Notes: a model not told the origin generated them from the sequence alone. Positions 16,405 through 26,300 are shown, counted from the stretch's first letter. The stretch: 64,000 nt of DNA from G963662655 sp963666875 (GCA_963666875.2 CAXXPU010000006.1:620001-684000); one strand, 5' to 3'. Made by a program: numbers and translations.

Positions 16405-17532
16405 TTAAAGATCGTCTTCGGCGTTGACCACGTTCTGTGTGAAGTGACGGTCCTTGCGGTCGAAGAAGACGACGAGGATCAATGCCAGCAGGATAACTGC
16501 CAGCGCGATGGCCGCGACGGTCACGTTACGGCGCTTCGATTCGAAGATCGAGCCGCTTCCGACCTGCGGAAGGGGTTCCGGGTCGATGGGCAGATCGTAG
16601 CGTTCGGCGAGCTTTGCAATGTCGTAGAGGTGGATGACGGGCATCGTCTCGGCAAATTGCATCATCACGCCGGGCTCTTCGAATTCGAGCTTGACCAGCG
16701 AGGGATTGACGCCGTTGCGGATGATTTTGGCGTTTTCGAGCACGCCTACGTTACCGTATCCGCCGCCGATATTGATGAACGCGACGTATTTGTCACGCGG
16801 GGGCAGGAACCTTTGATAAGCGTCCCAGCGTTTTTCGGCGACCGATTCTTCGCTTCCGCGCGGCACCCAGAGTTCGTCCGGATTGAGTCCGTTGCGTATG
16901 ATCGCGTCGCGGATGACCTTGCGTCCGTGCTTTCCGACACCGCCGCCACGATCTTTATATCCGCCGAGCGAAGCCAGTCGGGAGCGGAACGTGATCATTC
17001 CCTTCCGGTAGAGAAGGTGCTCCATGTCGAGCCAGGTAAAGTCGTCGCGGTTGGCTCCGAATTCGGCGGAACCGACCGAAGTGATGATCACCGGGCGAAG
17101 CTTCATGGTTTCCATGGCAGCGTAGAGCGCCAGGTTCGCACCGGGATTTGCACCGGTCATACCCACTGCGACCATATCGAGCGAATCGACGCCTGCTTCG
17201 CGCAGGAATTCGATCATCAAGCCCGCCATGTTCGGGTTCAGCGAGGTGAGGCGCTGAGAAAGGGTTCCGTAGCTGGTCGTGATGTTAGAGCTATCGCGCA
17301 TGACGCCGATCAGTCCGGTCAGGTTGGGATCGTTGTTTTCATCGATGACATATCCGCGATCCTGCGCTTCCTGCTTCAGGACGTCCATGCATTGCTGCAT
17401 CTTCTGTGCTGCGGCAAGCTTGATCGGATCCTGTACGGTGGTGTAGCTGCTCTGGCTGATGAAGTAGAGCACCAGCGCCAGAGCGGCGAGTCCGATGAGC
17501 GACCATATCGAGCGAAGTGATGGACGAAACAT
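16405..17532 (-). CDS. pgsW: Poly-gamma-glutamate system protein PgsW-like
   Basis: A 375-residue membrane protein matching the poly-gamma-glutamate system protein family (TIGR04332). It has an N-terminal helix (about 9-27), a large extracytoplasmic domain with 'VGMTGANPGANLALYAA', 'ITSVGSAEFGANRDDFTWLDME' and 'GGGVGKHGRKVIRDAI', 'INIGGGYGNVG', and a C-terminal helix (about 340-360) before a short charged tail. The family is found next to pgsB and pgsC outside Bacillus, where it may replace PgsA; the biochemical role is not established. GGAGG precedes ATG 17532, which lies 2 bases after the pgsC stop. A longer in-frame start would run back through pgsC and is not credible. Last gene of the operon. 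Confidence 0.85.
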   Translation of the reverse strand: MFRPSLRSIWSLIGLAALALVLYFISQSSYTTVQDPIKLAAAQKMQQCMDVLKQEAQDRGYVIDENNDPNLTGLIGVMRDSSNITTSYGTLSQRLTSLNPNMAGLMIEFLREAGVDSLDMVAVGMTGANPGANLALYAAMETMKLRPVIITSVGSAEFGANRDDFTWLDMEHLLYRKGMITFRSRLASLGGYKDRGGGVGKHGRKVIRDAIIRNGLNPDELWVPRGSEESVAEKRWDAYQRFLPPRDKYVAFINIGGGYGNVGVLENAKIIRNGVNPSLVKLEFEEPGVMMQFAETMPVIHLYDIAKLAERYDLPIDPEPLPQVGSGSIFESKRRNVTVAAIALAVILLALILVVFFDRKDRHFTQNVVNAEDDL

Positions 17533-17534
17533 GA

Positions 17535-17972
17535 TTAGAACCTCCCCGGGAATATAATCAGAAGAATCAGTCGAACGATGACCGCGGCGAGGAACATACT
17601 GGAGAGTGTTCGCCAGATTCCCTGACGTTCCATCCAGTTGGCGATCAGACCGGGGATGATGTATCCGATCGAGTGAAACTTGAGGTCCATGGGCGTCAGA
17701 TGGAAGACCATCGACGAGAGCCATCCGAAGATGAAGCCGATCAGGATGCTGAGAACCATGCGACGTTTTCCGTAGAGCAGTGTGAATTTCGAGATCAGTT
17801 TGATGACCAGCAGAGTCGCGAAACTAACCACCAACGTTCCGATAATAAATCCGGGCTTATCCAGGTACATGGCGATATAGCCCGGAACGACAATACCACC
17901 CGCCGAAGCGCCCAGCAATTCGCTGAACACCAGGCTGACAATGACACCTAAACCAACGGCCGCTTCAACCAT
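17535..17972 (-). CDS. pgsC: Poly-gamma-glutamate biosynthesis protein PgsC/CapC
   Basis: A 145-residue integral membrane protein with four to five helices. PgsC/CapC features are clear: 'GLGVIVSLVFSELLGASAGGIVVPGYIA', 'ATLLVIKLISKFTLLYGKRRMV' and 'SIGYIIPGLIANWMERQGI' (split over the chain). PgsC works with PgsB in the membrane complex that makes and exports poly-gamma-glutamate. Length matches the family (about 145-150). Its start overlaps the pgsB stop by 8 bases and its stop is 2 bases from pgsW, so the three are tightly coupled. Confidence 0.93.
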   Translation of the reverse strand: MVEAAVGLGVIVSLVFSELLGASAGGIVVPGYIAMYLDKPGFIIGTLVVSFATLLVIKLISKFTLLYGKRRMVLSILIGFIFGWLSSMVFHLTPMDLKFHSIGYIIPGLIANWMERQGIWRTLSSMFLAAVIVRLILLIIFPGRF

Positions 17973-19146
17973 TGATTCCTCCTTGAGATTTCATCTTGAA
18001 ATATTTCACGATCTGAGCGCCGTACTTGATGCGCCCAGCGATGTTTCCGATTGCAAAGATGTGGCATTCCTTCTTCACGAGGGAATGGATTTTATTGTAC
18101 ACGATTTCGGGATCGTCTTCACCGAGTATGATCAGGTGCTTCTTGGAAATGCCCTTTTCCTTCGCGTAGGACGCGAGCTGGAAGGTGCGTTCACCGGTCA
18201 ATACCAGATAATCGAATTCGAGATTTTTGCTGACATCGACAAGCTGCTTCGAACGGAAGAACCGATCGCTGCGGGTGTTGAGTATAATGACCTTCTCGAC
18301 TTTGGCGAGGGGCTTGATGATCGAATTCCAGATCATGACCGTCGAGTCCGGATCGTTGGCGGCGAAGACGTTGTAGAAGAAGAGCTTCTTACCGTTGTCG
18401 TCGATGAAATAGCGTTTCAGAGCGCCCGGATCGGGTCGCGAGGTCTGCATTCCCTTCAGCGCTTTTTCGCGCGGGACACCGAGTTTTTCACACACCGCCA
18501 GCGCCAGCGTGACGTTTTCCTTGTGCTCGATGTAGTTGAAGTGCAGCATTTCCTCGTCGGTGACAAGGTTTTTCGGTACTTGAACCAATTCGGTATGGTT
18601 CTTGTGCGCGACTTTCTGCATGATCGGGAACTGATCGACTTCCGACGTATAGCAGATTCCGTGTTGCGGCAGAGAATTGCAGAGGCTTCGGGTGATGCTT
18701 TCCAGCGTACCGCCCATCAGGTCCATGTGGTCCATGCGGGAATTGGTGATCACGCCGACGGTCGATTTGACGAACATCCTCTCCGTAACCCACTGGTAGA
18801 GCGGATTGACTGCCATGCACTCGATGACGATGGCGTCGGGATTTCGCTTGGCGCTGTAACGGAAAACGTACTTCTGTTCGATGATGTTCGCGTTGGCAAG
18901 ACGCTCGATGGATGCCTCGGTGCCGTCTTCGAGGATCATTCGCGGCAGGGTGCCGGTCGTTTTTGCGATAGTGTTCAGTCCACCCGCACGCAGCCCGGAA
19001 GCGATCAACCGGGTGACGCTCGATTTACCTCGCGTTCCGTTGACGTGAACGCGAATCGGTATCGCCGCGACATTCTGCCTGTGCCGGTAATACTCGAGAG
19101 CGAAGTTTGCGATCAGGATGACTGTCGCCAGAATCAATATGTACAT
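17965..19146 (-). CDS. pgsB: Poly-gamma-glutamate synthase PgsB/CapB
   Basis: A 393-residue Mur-ligase-like ATP-dependent amide ligase. An N-terminal membrane helix (MYILILATVILIANFAL) precedes the nucleotide loop 'HVNGTRGKSSVTRLI' (Gly37-Ser43). Further family signatures are 'TGTLPRMILEDGTE', 'VIECMAVNPLYQWVTE', 'ITNSRMDHMDLMG' and 'NVFAANDPDSTVMIW'. It adds glutamate to the growing gamma-linked chain using ATP. The start at 19146 puts the membrane helix first and has GAGGT upstream; an earlier in-frame ATG would add a non-homologous stretch. First gene of pgsB-pgsC-pgsW. No pgsA/capA-like gene is in the window. Confidence 0.93.
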   Translation of the reverse strand: MYILILATVILIANFALEYYRHRQNVAAIPIRVHVNGTRGKSSVTRLIASGLRAGGLNTIAKTTGTLPRMILEDGTEASIERLANANIIEQKYVFRYSAKRNPDAIVIECMAVNPLYQWVTERMFVKSTVGVITNSRMDHMDLMGGTLESITRSLCNSLPQHGICYTSEVDQFPIMQKVAHKNHTELVQVPKNLVTDEEMLHFNYIEHKENVTLALAVCEKLGVPREKALKGMQTSRPDPGALKRYFIDDNGKKLFFYNVFAANDPDSTVMIWNSIIKPLAKVEKVIILNTRSDRFFRSKQLVDVSKNLEFDYLVLTGERTFQLASYAKEKGISKKHLIILGEDDPEIVYNKIHSLVKKECHIFAIGNIAGRIKYGAQIVKYFKMKSQGGING

Positions 19147-19316
19147 GACTACCTCAATATTGGTATGTATCCATGCAAATACTGCAAAATGCATTCCAGT
19201 TTTCTTAGTAAGACAGGTTCGTAAACGCAGGAAATCCGTCAATGTTTAATCTTTACACCGATTTTATTTGACCGCCGGAGCGAGTTAACCGATTCTGCCG
19301 GCAAGGAGTCTGGTTC

Positions 19317-20828
19317 ATGCGGCAGAAAGCAGTTGTTCTCACCATCGCCATCGCGATTACAGCCATATACATCGGAGCATTCACACCGGAGCGATCCCAT
19401 TTCAAGTCTTCCACAATGTATTCGATCTATCAACACTGGCTCGCAAATTCAGGAATGTACAACGATTCTCCCGCCTCGCTGGACGCGGAATCGATCAAGA
19501 TGACCTACTACACGAAAGACGGCAGGCCGGTTCGGGTCGGATTCCTCATCGAGCGCGGATTATTGGTCGAGTGCACCGAGATCTGGACGGAGTACGCCGA
19601 GGACCATCCCAACGATCCGGTACTGCGAACGCTGGGCGCGTTCCTGTTTCAACTCAACGCGGAAGAAGACGCGCTTTCGCACTACGATCGCGACAATCGT
19701 TTGCGGATCATGCAGCACGGTCGCGAGATCGTGGCTTCAGACCTGTACGCGCAATTGGCCGGAGAACGATTCTTCCCGGAAGCGATTACCTTCGCGCATG
19801 AGGGTAAGGAGACGGTAGTTGCGCTTGATGGCGCGGTCAGCTTTCAGTTGGTGATTCCGGGGAAGGCGAAGTGGCAGCATGAAGAAGCGACGATAGCGTC
19901 TTTGCCAGGACGGGAACCCGCTCCGGAGCCGAGACAGAAGACCGTCGTGATCAAGCCGCAACGGGTAATCGAGCCGGAGGAGTTTGAACAGGTTCAGCAG
20001 GAGCCGGTTCAGGAACCGGAGCCGGTAACGCCCGAGCCTGAAGCACCCGAACCGCAGCGGAGACCGAAGCCCTCGAAGGACATCGCCTCCATGGTGCCGG
20101 CGTCGGAGCTTCCGGACATTCGGTCCACCACGTTGCGGGATCTGCTGCAAGCGTATTCCGGGCGCGTTCTGACGCGGAAGGTCTTGCAGAACCAGGTGGA
20201 GGATCCGGTCGCATTCATCCAGCAGGGATTTCCCGATTATCAGGTCGAGATAGTCGGCAACCGCTATCGCATCCGTCGAGACAGCTACGAGGAGCAGCTC
20301 GGTTCGGAGATCGATGTCTATTCCACGCGGCTGTCGGATGGCTTGCAGATATCTTCCACAAGCGACTACCGGATCGAGGACGGATGGATCGTATTGCCGA
20401 GTGGTGAACGGGTTTCCACCGGCAATCTGACGGAAGAGGAGATCGCCGAGGTCGCGCCCAGTCTGGTGGCGCTGTGCAATCAGCACCGGTCGCTCGGGAA
20501 ACCGCTGATTCACTTCCTGTTGACGCCCGACGCGGCATCGACTACGCTGGTTCTCAAGGGCGAGGAACGCGAGCTTTACGAGATGCACAGTTATCTGCAA
20601 CTGCTGCTGCTCCTGAACCACTGGTGGCAGGGAAGAACCGTCTATTTCGGCATCACGGAGCTGAAAAAGGTGAACGACTATATCGAGTTCAGCGGTAACC
20701 TCGTCGCCAGGAAGAACGGCGGGAACTCCGAATTCGATTTCGCCGAGGTGCGGTTTCATCTGAATAAATATTATCGCATCGATCTGGCGATGATGTTCCT
20801 CACACCTGCTTCTTCCATGAATCGTTGA
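19317..20828 (+). CDS. Unrecognised secreted or anchored protein with Pro/Glu-rich linker
   Basis: A 503-residue protein I do not recognise. It starts with a membrane anchor or signal (MRQKAVVLTIAIAITAIYIGAF). The N-terminal domain (about 30-190) is mixed alpha/beta. A linker at about 195-262 is rich in Pro and Glu ('QEPEPVTPEPEAPEPQ') like periplasm-spanning segments of TonB-type proteins. The C-terminal half (about 275-500) is mixed alpha/beta with 'RDLLQAYSGRVLTRKVLQNQ' and 'VYFGITELKKVNDYIEFSGN'. AAGGAG lies upstream of ATG 19317. It is divergent from pgsB with 170 bases between, so co-regulation with the polymer operon is possible. Confidence 0.75.
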   Translation: MRQKAVVLTIAIAITAIYIGAFTPERSHFKSSTMYSIYQHWLANSGMYNDSPASLDAESIKMTYYTKDGRPVRVGFLIERGLLVECTEIWTEYAEDHPNDPVLRTLGAFLFQLNAEEDALSHYDRDNRLRIMQHGREIVASDLYAQLAGERFFPEAITFAHEGKETVVALDGAVSFQLVIPGKAKWQHEEATIASLPGREPAPEPRQKTVVIKPQRVIEPEEFEQVQQEPVQEPEPVTPEPEAPEPQRRPKPSKDIASMVPASELPDIRSTTLRDLLQAYSGRVLTRKVLQNQVEDPVAFIQQGFPDYQVEIVGNRYRIRRDSYEEQLGSEIDVYSTRLSDGLQISSTSDYRIEDGWIVLPSGERVSTGNLTEEEIAEVAPSLVALCNQHRSLGKPLIHFLLTPDAASTTLVLKGEERELYEMHSYLQLLLLLNHWWQGRTVYFGITELKKVNDYIEFSGNLVARKNGGNSEFDFAEVRFHLNKYYRIDLAMMFLTPASSMNR

Positions 20829-20946
20829 AATCATCGTTGACAGCTGGTGTATCATTTGGTAACATGATACGTGTTGGTCGTGCAGGCTGTGTGAAAATGG
20901 CGGAAGTCCTCTGTTTATTGACGAATTCAATGCTTTTTAAGGAAAT

Positions 20947-21037
20947 AACCCCCCTTAATCCCCCCTTGTCAGGGGGGTGAGAAAGTGAGCATGTTTACCA
21001 AATTCACCCCCCTGACAAGGGGGGATTAAGGGGGGTT
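20947..21037. repeat. Large palindromic repeat with 34-bp arms, intact copy
   Basis: Arms 20947-20980 and 21004-21037 are perfectly complementary (left arm starts AACCCCCCTTAATCCCCCCT), with a 23-base loop. Each arm also contains CCCCCC-TTGTCA-GGGGGG, so each can fold alone, giving a cruciform-like shape. The same element with GT for AA at two positions is split by an insertion sequence at 43791-45259. It lies just upstream of tatD. The rest of the 20829-21092 gap includes CAGGCTGTGTGAAAATG at 20884, a motif that recurs at 43722 and 46617. Confidence 0.9.
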
Positions 21038-21092
21038 ATCCTTCTATATAATGACCAGCACTCGGAAGTTGGTTTGAATCATCGGAGATACT

Positions 21093-21842
21093 ATGAGAAT
21101 ATTCGAGACACACGCGCATCTGGATTTCGAGGACTTCGACAAGGATCGCGACCAGGTGATAAAGAAGTGCTTCGAGAGCGGCGTCGAGCGCATTATCAAC
21201 ATCGGAATCGACTACGAGACCTCGCTCAACAGCGTGAAGCTCGCGGCGAAATACGATAAAATATTCGCCACTGTCGGATTCCACCCGCACGACGCGAACA
21301 AATACGATGAAGCGCAGTTGAAAGACCTGATGCAGATGCCGAAGGTGGTCGGAATCGGCGAGATCGGCCTCGACTACTATCGAATGCGCAATACGAAGCA
21401 GGTGCAGAAAGATGTGTTCGAACGGCAGATTGGGATCGCCATCGATCGGAATCTGCCCATCGTGGTACACAATCGCGACGCGCACGACGACTGCCTGGAT
21501 ATACTCGAGAGCATGAAGCCGAAGAAGGTGGTCTTCCACTGCTTCTCGGGTGACGAGGCGGTCGCGGAACGTGTGCTGGGCAATGACTGGTTCATCTCGA
21601 TCACCGGCACGGTGACCTTCAAGAACAGCCACCAGGACGGCGTTGTCCGAATGCTGCCGAAAGAAAAGTTTTTCATTGAGACGGATTGCCCGTTCCTTGC
21701 GCCGGTGCCGTTCCGCGGTAAACGCAACGCGCCATATTATCTCCGCTACGTGATCGAGAAGATCGCGGAGATCAAGCGGGTAGCGCCGAATCAGGTCGCG
21801 GAGCAGTCCTACCTGAACGCGGAGGGCTATTTCGCAGTGTAA
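21093..21842 (+). CDS. tatD: TatD family metal-dependent hydrolase / DNase
   Basis: A 249-residue TIM-barrel hydrolase. Metal ligands are all visible: 'ETHAHLDF' near the N-terminus, 'GFHPHDA', 'GIGEIGLDYY' with the bridging Glu, 'VVHNRDAH', 'VFHCFSGD' and 'ETDCPFLAP'. The family includes 3'-5' DNases involved in DNA repair and turnover. Length is close to the usual 255-265. GGAG lies 6 bases before ATG 21093. It is separated from the next gene by a repeat-rich gap. Confidence 0.93.
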   Translation: MRIFETHAHLDFEDFDKDRDQVIKKCFESGVERIINIGIDYETSLNSVKLAAKYDKIFATVGFHPHDANKYDEAQLKDLMQMPKVVGIGEIGLDYYRMRNTKQVQKDVFERQIGIAIDRNLPIVVHNRDAHDDCLDILESMKPKKVVFHCFSGDEAVAERVLGNDWFISITGTVTFKNSHQDGVVRMLPKEKFFIETDCPFLAPVPFRGKRNAPYYLRYVIEKIAEIKRVAPNQVAEQSYLNAEGYFAV

Positions 21843-21870
21843 TAGAAGACGCAGGATTGCGTTACAAGAG

Positions 21871-21974
21871 AGCCCAACTTCTGAATGCGCTGCTTGCAGC
21901 TCTTCTGAATGTTGGGCTGGATAAAATCAACATTCGGAAGACCTCCCTTCGGTCGGACATTCGGAAGTTGATTT
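21871..21974. repeat. Compound hairpin region downstream of tatD
   Basis: Two inverted pairs lie side by side: AGCCCAAC (21871-21878) with GTTGGGCT (21911-21918), enclosing GCTGC-TT-GCAGC, and AAATCAAC (21924-21931) with GTTGATTT (21967-21974), enclosing two direct copies of CATTCGGAAG. A related piece (CACTCGGAAGTTGGTTTGA) sits just before tatD. No T-tract, so a dispersed repeat rather than a classical terminator. Confidence 0.6.
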
Positions 21975-22004
21975 GACTGATTGCAGAAATCACGGAGGTA
22001 AAGG

Positions 22005-22682
22005 ATGTTTTACGATCCTACCTTTATCCTGATCATACCGGTTCTGATCCTGGCGTTCTGGGCGCAATCCAGGGTCAAGGGAACCTATAGAAAATACTCG
22101 AAAGAGCCCAACTCGCTCAACATGACCGGCGGGCAGATCGCACGCAGAATCCTGGATCGCAACGGACTGACCGGTGTACAGGTCATGCCGATCCCGGGTG
22201 AACTGACCGATCACTACGATCCGCGCGTCAAAGAGGTGCACCTGTCCGAGCACGTATATAACGGCAGGTCGGTGTCCTCGGCGAGTATCGCGGCGCACGA
22301 GGTGGGGCATGCCTTGCAGCATGCGAACGGCTACGTTCCGTTGTCCTTGCGCGCAAGCATCCTGCCGGTGGCGAGTTTTGGCTCGACGGCGGCGTTTCCG
22401 CTGTTCCTGGCGGGACTATTCTTCCGCATTCCGGTACTGATGGATATCGGCATCATCTTTTTCGCGGCAGCGCTGCTGTTCCACATCATCACGCTGCCGG
22501 TAGAGTTCAACGCCTCGCATCGGGCGATCGTGGAGCTTGGAAACGGTCTGATCGTTCGGCAGGACGAACTGAGGGGCAACAAGAAGGTTCTGAACGCTGC
22601 GGCGCTGACCTACGTCGCCTCGACGCTCATGGCGCTGGTGCAGTTGATCCGCTTGATCCTGTTGCGCGGAAGCCGTCGATGA
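22005..22682 (+). CDS. Membrane zinc metallopeptidase, YugP family
   Basis: A 225-residue membrane protein of PF04298. An N-terminal helix (about 4-20) is followed by 'GGQIARRILDRNGLTGV', and the zinc motif HExxH in 'ASIAAHEVGHALQHANGY'. Two or three C-terminal helices follow, with 'LPVEFNASHRAI' between them. Length matches the family (about 225-230). Substrates are unknown. A clear start at ATG 22005 has GGAGGTAA upstream. It overlaps the Mut7-C gene by 4 bases. Confidence 0.92.
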   Translation: MFYDPTFILIIPVLILAFWAQSRVKGTYRKYSKEPNSLNMTGGQIARRILDRNGLTGVQVMPIPGELTDHYDPRVKEVHLSEHVYNGRSVSSASIAAHEVGHALQHANGYVPLSLRASILPVASFGSTAAFPLFLAGLFFRIPVLMDIGIIFFAAALLFHIITLPVEFNASHRAIVELGNGLIVRQDELRGNKKVLNAAALTYVASTLMALVQLIRLILLRGSRR

Positions 22683-23131
22683 AGCCGAAATTCCTGCTCG
22701 AAGACCACCTCGGGAAGCTCGCAAAGTGGCTGCGATTCATGGGCTACGACGCCGCGATGTATGAAGGTGCGAGCTTCACCAACCTTGCGCGGCTGGCGGT
22801 GAAAGAACGGCGTATCCTGCTGACCCGCAGCGAGAAACACGCAACGTCCGACTGGAAGTTCGGTCGCAGGCGGATCGTGGCGGAGGAATGCGTAGAGCAG
22901 CTTCGGGAGATCAAAGACCTGATCGAACTGGACGACGAAGCCGCTGGAACGCGCTGCATGGAGTGCAACCGTCCGCTCTATCCGATCGAGAGCCGGAAAG
23001 TGCGTTCTCTGGTGCCGGAATATATATTCGAGACGCAGGATCGATTTTTGGTTTGCCGCAAGTGCGGTCGCGTGTATTGGCGCGGCACCCACTGGGAGAA
23101 GATGCTGGAGACGCTTCGGGGCATTCTGTAG
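22679..23131 (+). CDS. Mut7-C RNase domain protein
   Basis: A 150-residue protein. The N-terminal PIN-like Mut7-C domain (PF01927) shows 'FLLEDHLGKLAKWLRFMGYDA' (shown over 21 residues of the family motif), 'ERRILLTRSEK' and the usual acidic residues. The C-terminal zinc ribbon has two CxxC pairs: 'TRCMECNRPL' and 'VCRKCGRVYW', ending in 'GTHWEKM'. The family is related to PIN ribonucleases and is thought to cut RNA; substrates are unknown. Its ATG overlaps the stop of the upstream peptidase (ATGA), so translation is coupled. Confidence 0.9.
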   Translation: MKPKFLLEDHLGKLAKWLRFMGYDAAMYEGASFTNLARLAVKERRILLTRSEKHATSDWKFGRRRIVAEECVEQLREIKDLIELDDEAAGTRCMECNRPLYPIESRKVRSLVPEYIFETQDRFLVCRKCGRVYWRGTHWEKMLETLRGIL

Positions 23132-23162
23132 AGGGCATTCACAAAAAAAAGCAATAAACCTT

Positions 23163-23191
23163 TTGACAAATTTCATGAGGCGGCAAAATAT
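23163..23191 (+). promoter_or_regulatory. Candidate promoter for dnaE
   Basis: TTGACA at 23163-23168, then a 17-base spacer and AAATAT at 23186-23191. It lies about 190 bases before dnaE in the 249-base gap after the Mut7-C gene. The -35 is perfect and the -10 moderate. Nothing else was seen in this gap. Confidence 0.4.
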
Positions 23192-23380
23192 CGCGAGGTG
23201 TGTTGATTTCTTAACTGCATGTATTTCAACGGGATAGGCATAACTGTCTGGAATTCGGAAAGATATGGACTACACCGTTTAAGTGTATGAATTACAGCAC
23301 GTTATCAAATTAACGCCATTTCATCGCACGATCTCCTGTGCGCGTAATTCTCTCAGGGGAAATGATTTACCGGGGTTGCC

Positions 23381-26300
23381 ATGGCTTTTGTTCATCTGCA
23401 CAATCACACGCAATATAGTATGCTCGACGGCGCGTGCCGCACGGATAAAATCGTCGATCTCGCCAAACAGTACGGAATGCCCGCTGTGGCAATGACCGAC
23501 CACGGAAACATGTTCGGCACGATCGACTTCTACAACAAGGCGAAGAAGGCGGGTATCAAGCCCATCATCGGCATGGAAGCCTACATCGTCAACGGCGAGC
23601 TGGACAACCCGCAGACCAAGAACGATATGCGGTATCATCTGGTTCTGCTGGTCCAGAACGACACCGGCTACCACAACCTGATGAAGCTCTCCTCCGTATC
23701 TTTCATCGACGGATTCTACTACAAGCCGCGCATCAGTAAATCGCTCCTGAAGAAGCATTCGGAGGGATTGATCTGCCTTTCGGCCTGTCTGCACGGCGAG
23801 ATCCCGCACCTGCTGCTCGAAGGCAAAAAAGAAGAAGCGCTGGAAGCCATCCGATGGTACAGGGATATCTTCCCGGATCGATTCTATATCGAGCTGATGG
23901 ACCACGGGCTGGAAGAAGAGCGCAAGGTGAAGAGTCGCCTGATCGATATCGCTCAGGAGACCGATACGCCGATGGTGGTCACCAACGACTGCCATTACCT
24001 GAAAAAGGAAGACTCCGAAGCGCACGACGTGCTGCTCTGTATCCAGACGGGAAAATCACTCGGCGACCCCAACCGTATGCGCTACGAGACCACGCAGCTC
24101 TATTTCAAGACAGAAGATGAGATGCGTTCGCTCTTCCCGGACATCCCCGAAGCATACGACAACACGGTGACAATCGCCGATTCAATCGAATTCGATCTGC
24201 CGTACAAGGATTTTCTTTTCCCGAAGATCGATATCCCCGAACAATACGAAAGCAGCTACGACTACTTTCGTGCGCTGGTCTATAAAGGCACCGAGACACG
24301 TTATCCAGCGTTAACCGACGAGATTAAAGAACGCATCGAGTTCGAGATCGACGTCATCCACCGCATGGGTTATGTCGATTACTTCCTTGTCGTAAAAGAC
24401 TTCATCGACGCGGCACGCGAACGCGATATTCCAGTGGGCCCGGGACGTGGCTCCGCGGCGGGAAGTATCGTATCGTATCTGCTGGATATAACGCAGCTCG
24501 ATCCGCTCGAGTATGGTCTGCTGTTCGAGCGATTCCTCGACCTCAAGCGTGTTGGAATGCCCGATATCGACATCGACTTCTGCGCGGAAGGCAGGGGAGA
24601 GGTGATCAACTACGTGATCGAGAAGTACGGACGCAACGCGGTGACGCAGATCGTGACTTTTACCACGCTGGGCGCGCGTTCGGTCATCAAGGACGTAGCA
24701 CGCGTGCTGGACATCCCAGCGTCCGACGCGAACCTGATCACCAAGAAGATGCCCTTCGGCCCGAAAGTGACTATCGAGTCGTCGCTGAAGGAATCGTCCG
24801 AATTCGCCGAGGTGATGAACAGCCGCGAGGACTACCGGAACGTGCTGAAATACAGCCTGGTTCTGGAAGGACTGGTACGACAGATCGGCGTACATGCGGC
24901 GGGTGTGGTGATTGGCCCGGGCGACCTCTCCGACTATGTGCCGCTGGCGGTCAGCAGTCAGAAGGACGGCCCGCAAGCGCTGCTGGTGCAGTACGAAGGA
25001 AAATGGCTGGACGACCTCAAGCTGCTGAAGATGGACTTCCTCGGACTCAAGACCCTGACCATCATCCGCAGGGCGATCGATCTCATCAAGCAATACAAGG
25101 GCGAGAAGATCGATATCGAGAAGATTCCGCTGGATGACGAAAAATCGTACGAACTCCTCTCCAACGGTCAGACGGACGGCATCTTCCAGTTCGAGTCCGC
25201 CGGCATGAAAAAATACCTGCAAGAGCTGAAGCCCAACGTCTTCGCCGACCTGGTCGCGATGGTCGCGCTCTATCGTCCCGGCCCCATGCAGTTCATCGAT
25301 ACTTTCATCAACCGCAAGCACGGTCGCGAGAAGGTTGTATATGATCATCCGCTGACCGAGGAAATCCTGAAGGAGACCTACGGGGTGACCGTCTATCAGG
25401 AGCAGGTGATGCAGATCGCCAAGGTGATGGCGGGTTTCCCGAGCGCGGAAGCGGGTGCGCTGAGAAAGGCAATCAGCAAGAAGAAGCGGGACATCATGGA
25501 GGAACTGCACATCAAGTTCCGCGACGGCTCGGTGAGGAACGGCGTCAAGGCGCAGGTCGCCGACAAGATCTGGAACGACTGGGAAGGCTTCGCGAACTAT
25601 GCCTTCAATAAGAGCCATTCCGCCTGCTACGCCTACATCGCGTATCAGACCGCCTGGCTCAAGGCGCACTACCCAGTCGAGTTCATGACCGCGATCCTCT
25701 CGGTGGAAGACGATCCATCGAAGATACCGTATTTCCTCGACGAGTGCCGGAGCATGGAAATCAAGGTGATCCCGCCCGACATCAACAAGAGCGTCAGCGC
25801 TTTCGCAGTGGAGGATGACAAGATCCTGTTCGGGCTGCGCGGCATCAAGAACGTCGGTTCCGCAGCCATCAACGCCATCGTGGGCGAACGCCAGAAGGAC
25901 GGACCGTTCAAGACGATCTTCGAGTTCTGCACGCGTGTGGATACCATGGCGGTCAACCGCGCGGTGATCGAAAGCCTGATTTGCGCCGGCGCGATGGATT
26001 GCCTGGACGGTACGAGAGCGCAGAAGGTGGCGGTGATCGAAGAAGCACTCAACCACGGCAATGTCGTTCAGCAGGAACGCAACAGCGCCCAGATAAATCT
26101 CTTCGACGTGATGTCCGAGACCATGGAGCAGGAAGAGAACGAACCGCAGCTACCGGAGAATACGCCCAATTGGACGCTCAGCTACAAGCTGGAGCAGGAG
26201 AAGAAATACCTCGGGTTCTATATCTCCGGGCATCCGCTGATGCAGCACAAGCCGATCCTGGACATCTATACCAATTTCGATACGCGCAATTCCACGACGA

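Noticed and set aside
16228..17520. Long open frame on the plus strand opposite pgsW
   Set aside because: It is antisense to a recognised pgsW gene with family motifs, and its own translation has no domain or ribosome site.
17941..19224. 427-codon plus-strand frame opposite pgsB
   Set aside because: PgsB carries the GTRGKSS loop and family motifs on the minus strand.
20947..21037. Rho-independent terminator
   Set aside because: The stem is very long but has no T-tract, and a second copy with compensated changes exists elsewhere, which fits a repeat element.
24311..26056. 581-codon open frame on the minus strand within dnaE
   Set aside because: It mirrors dnaE codons. The plus strand carries all polymerase motifs and the antisense product looks like a shadow (His- and Val-rich).
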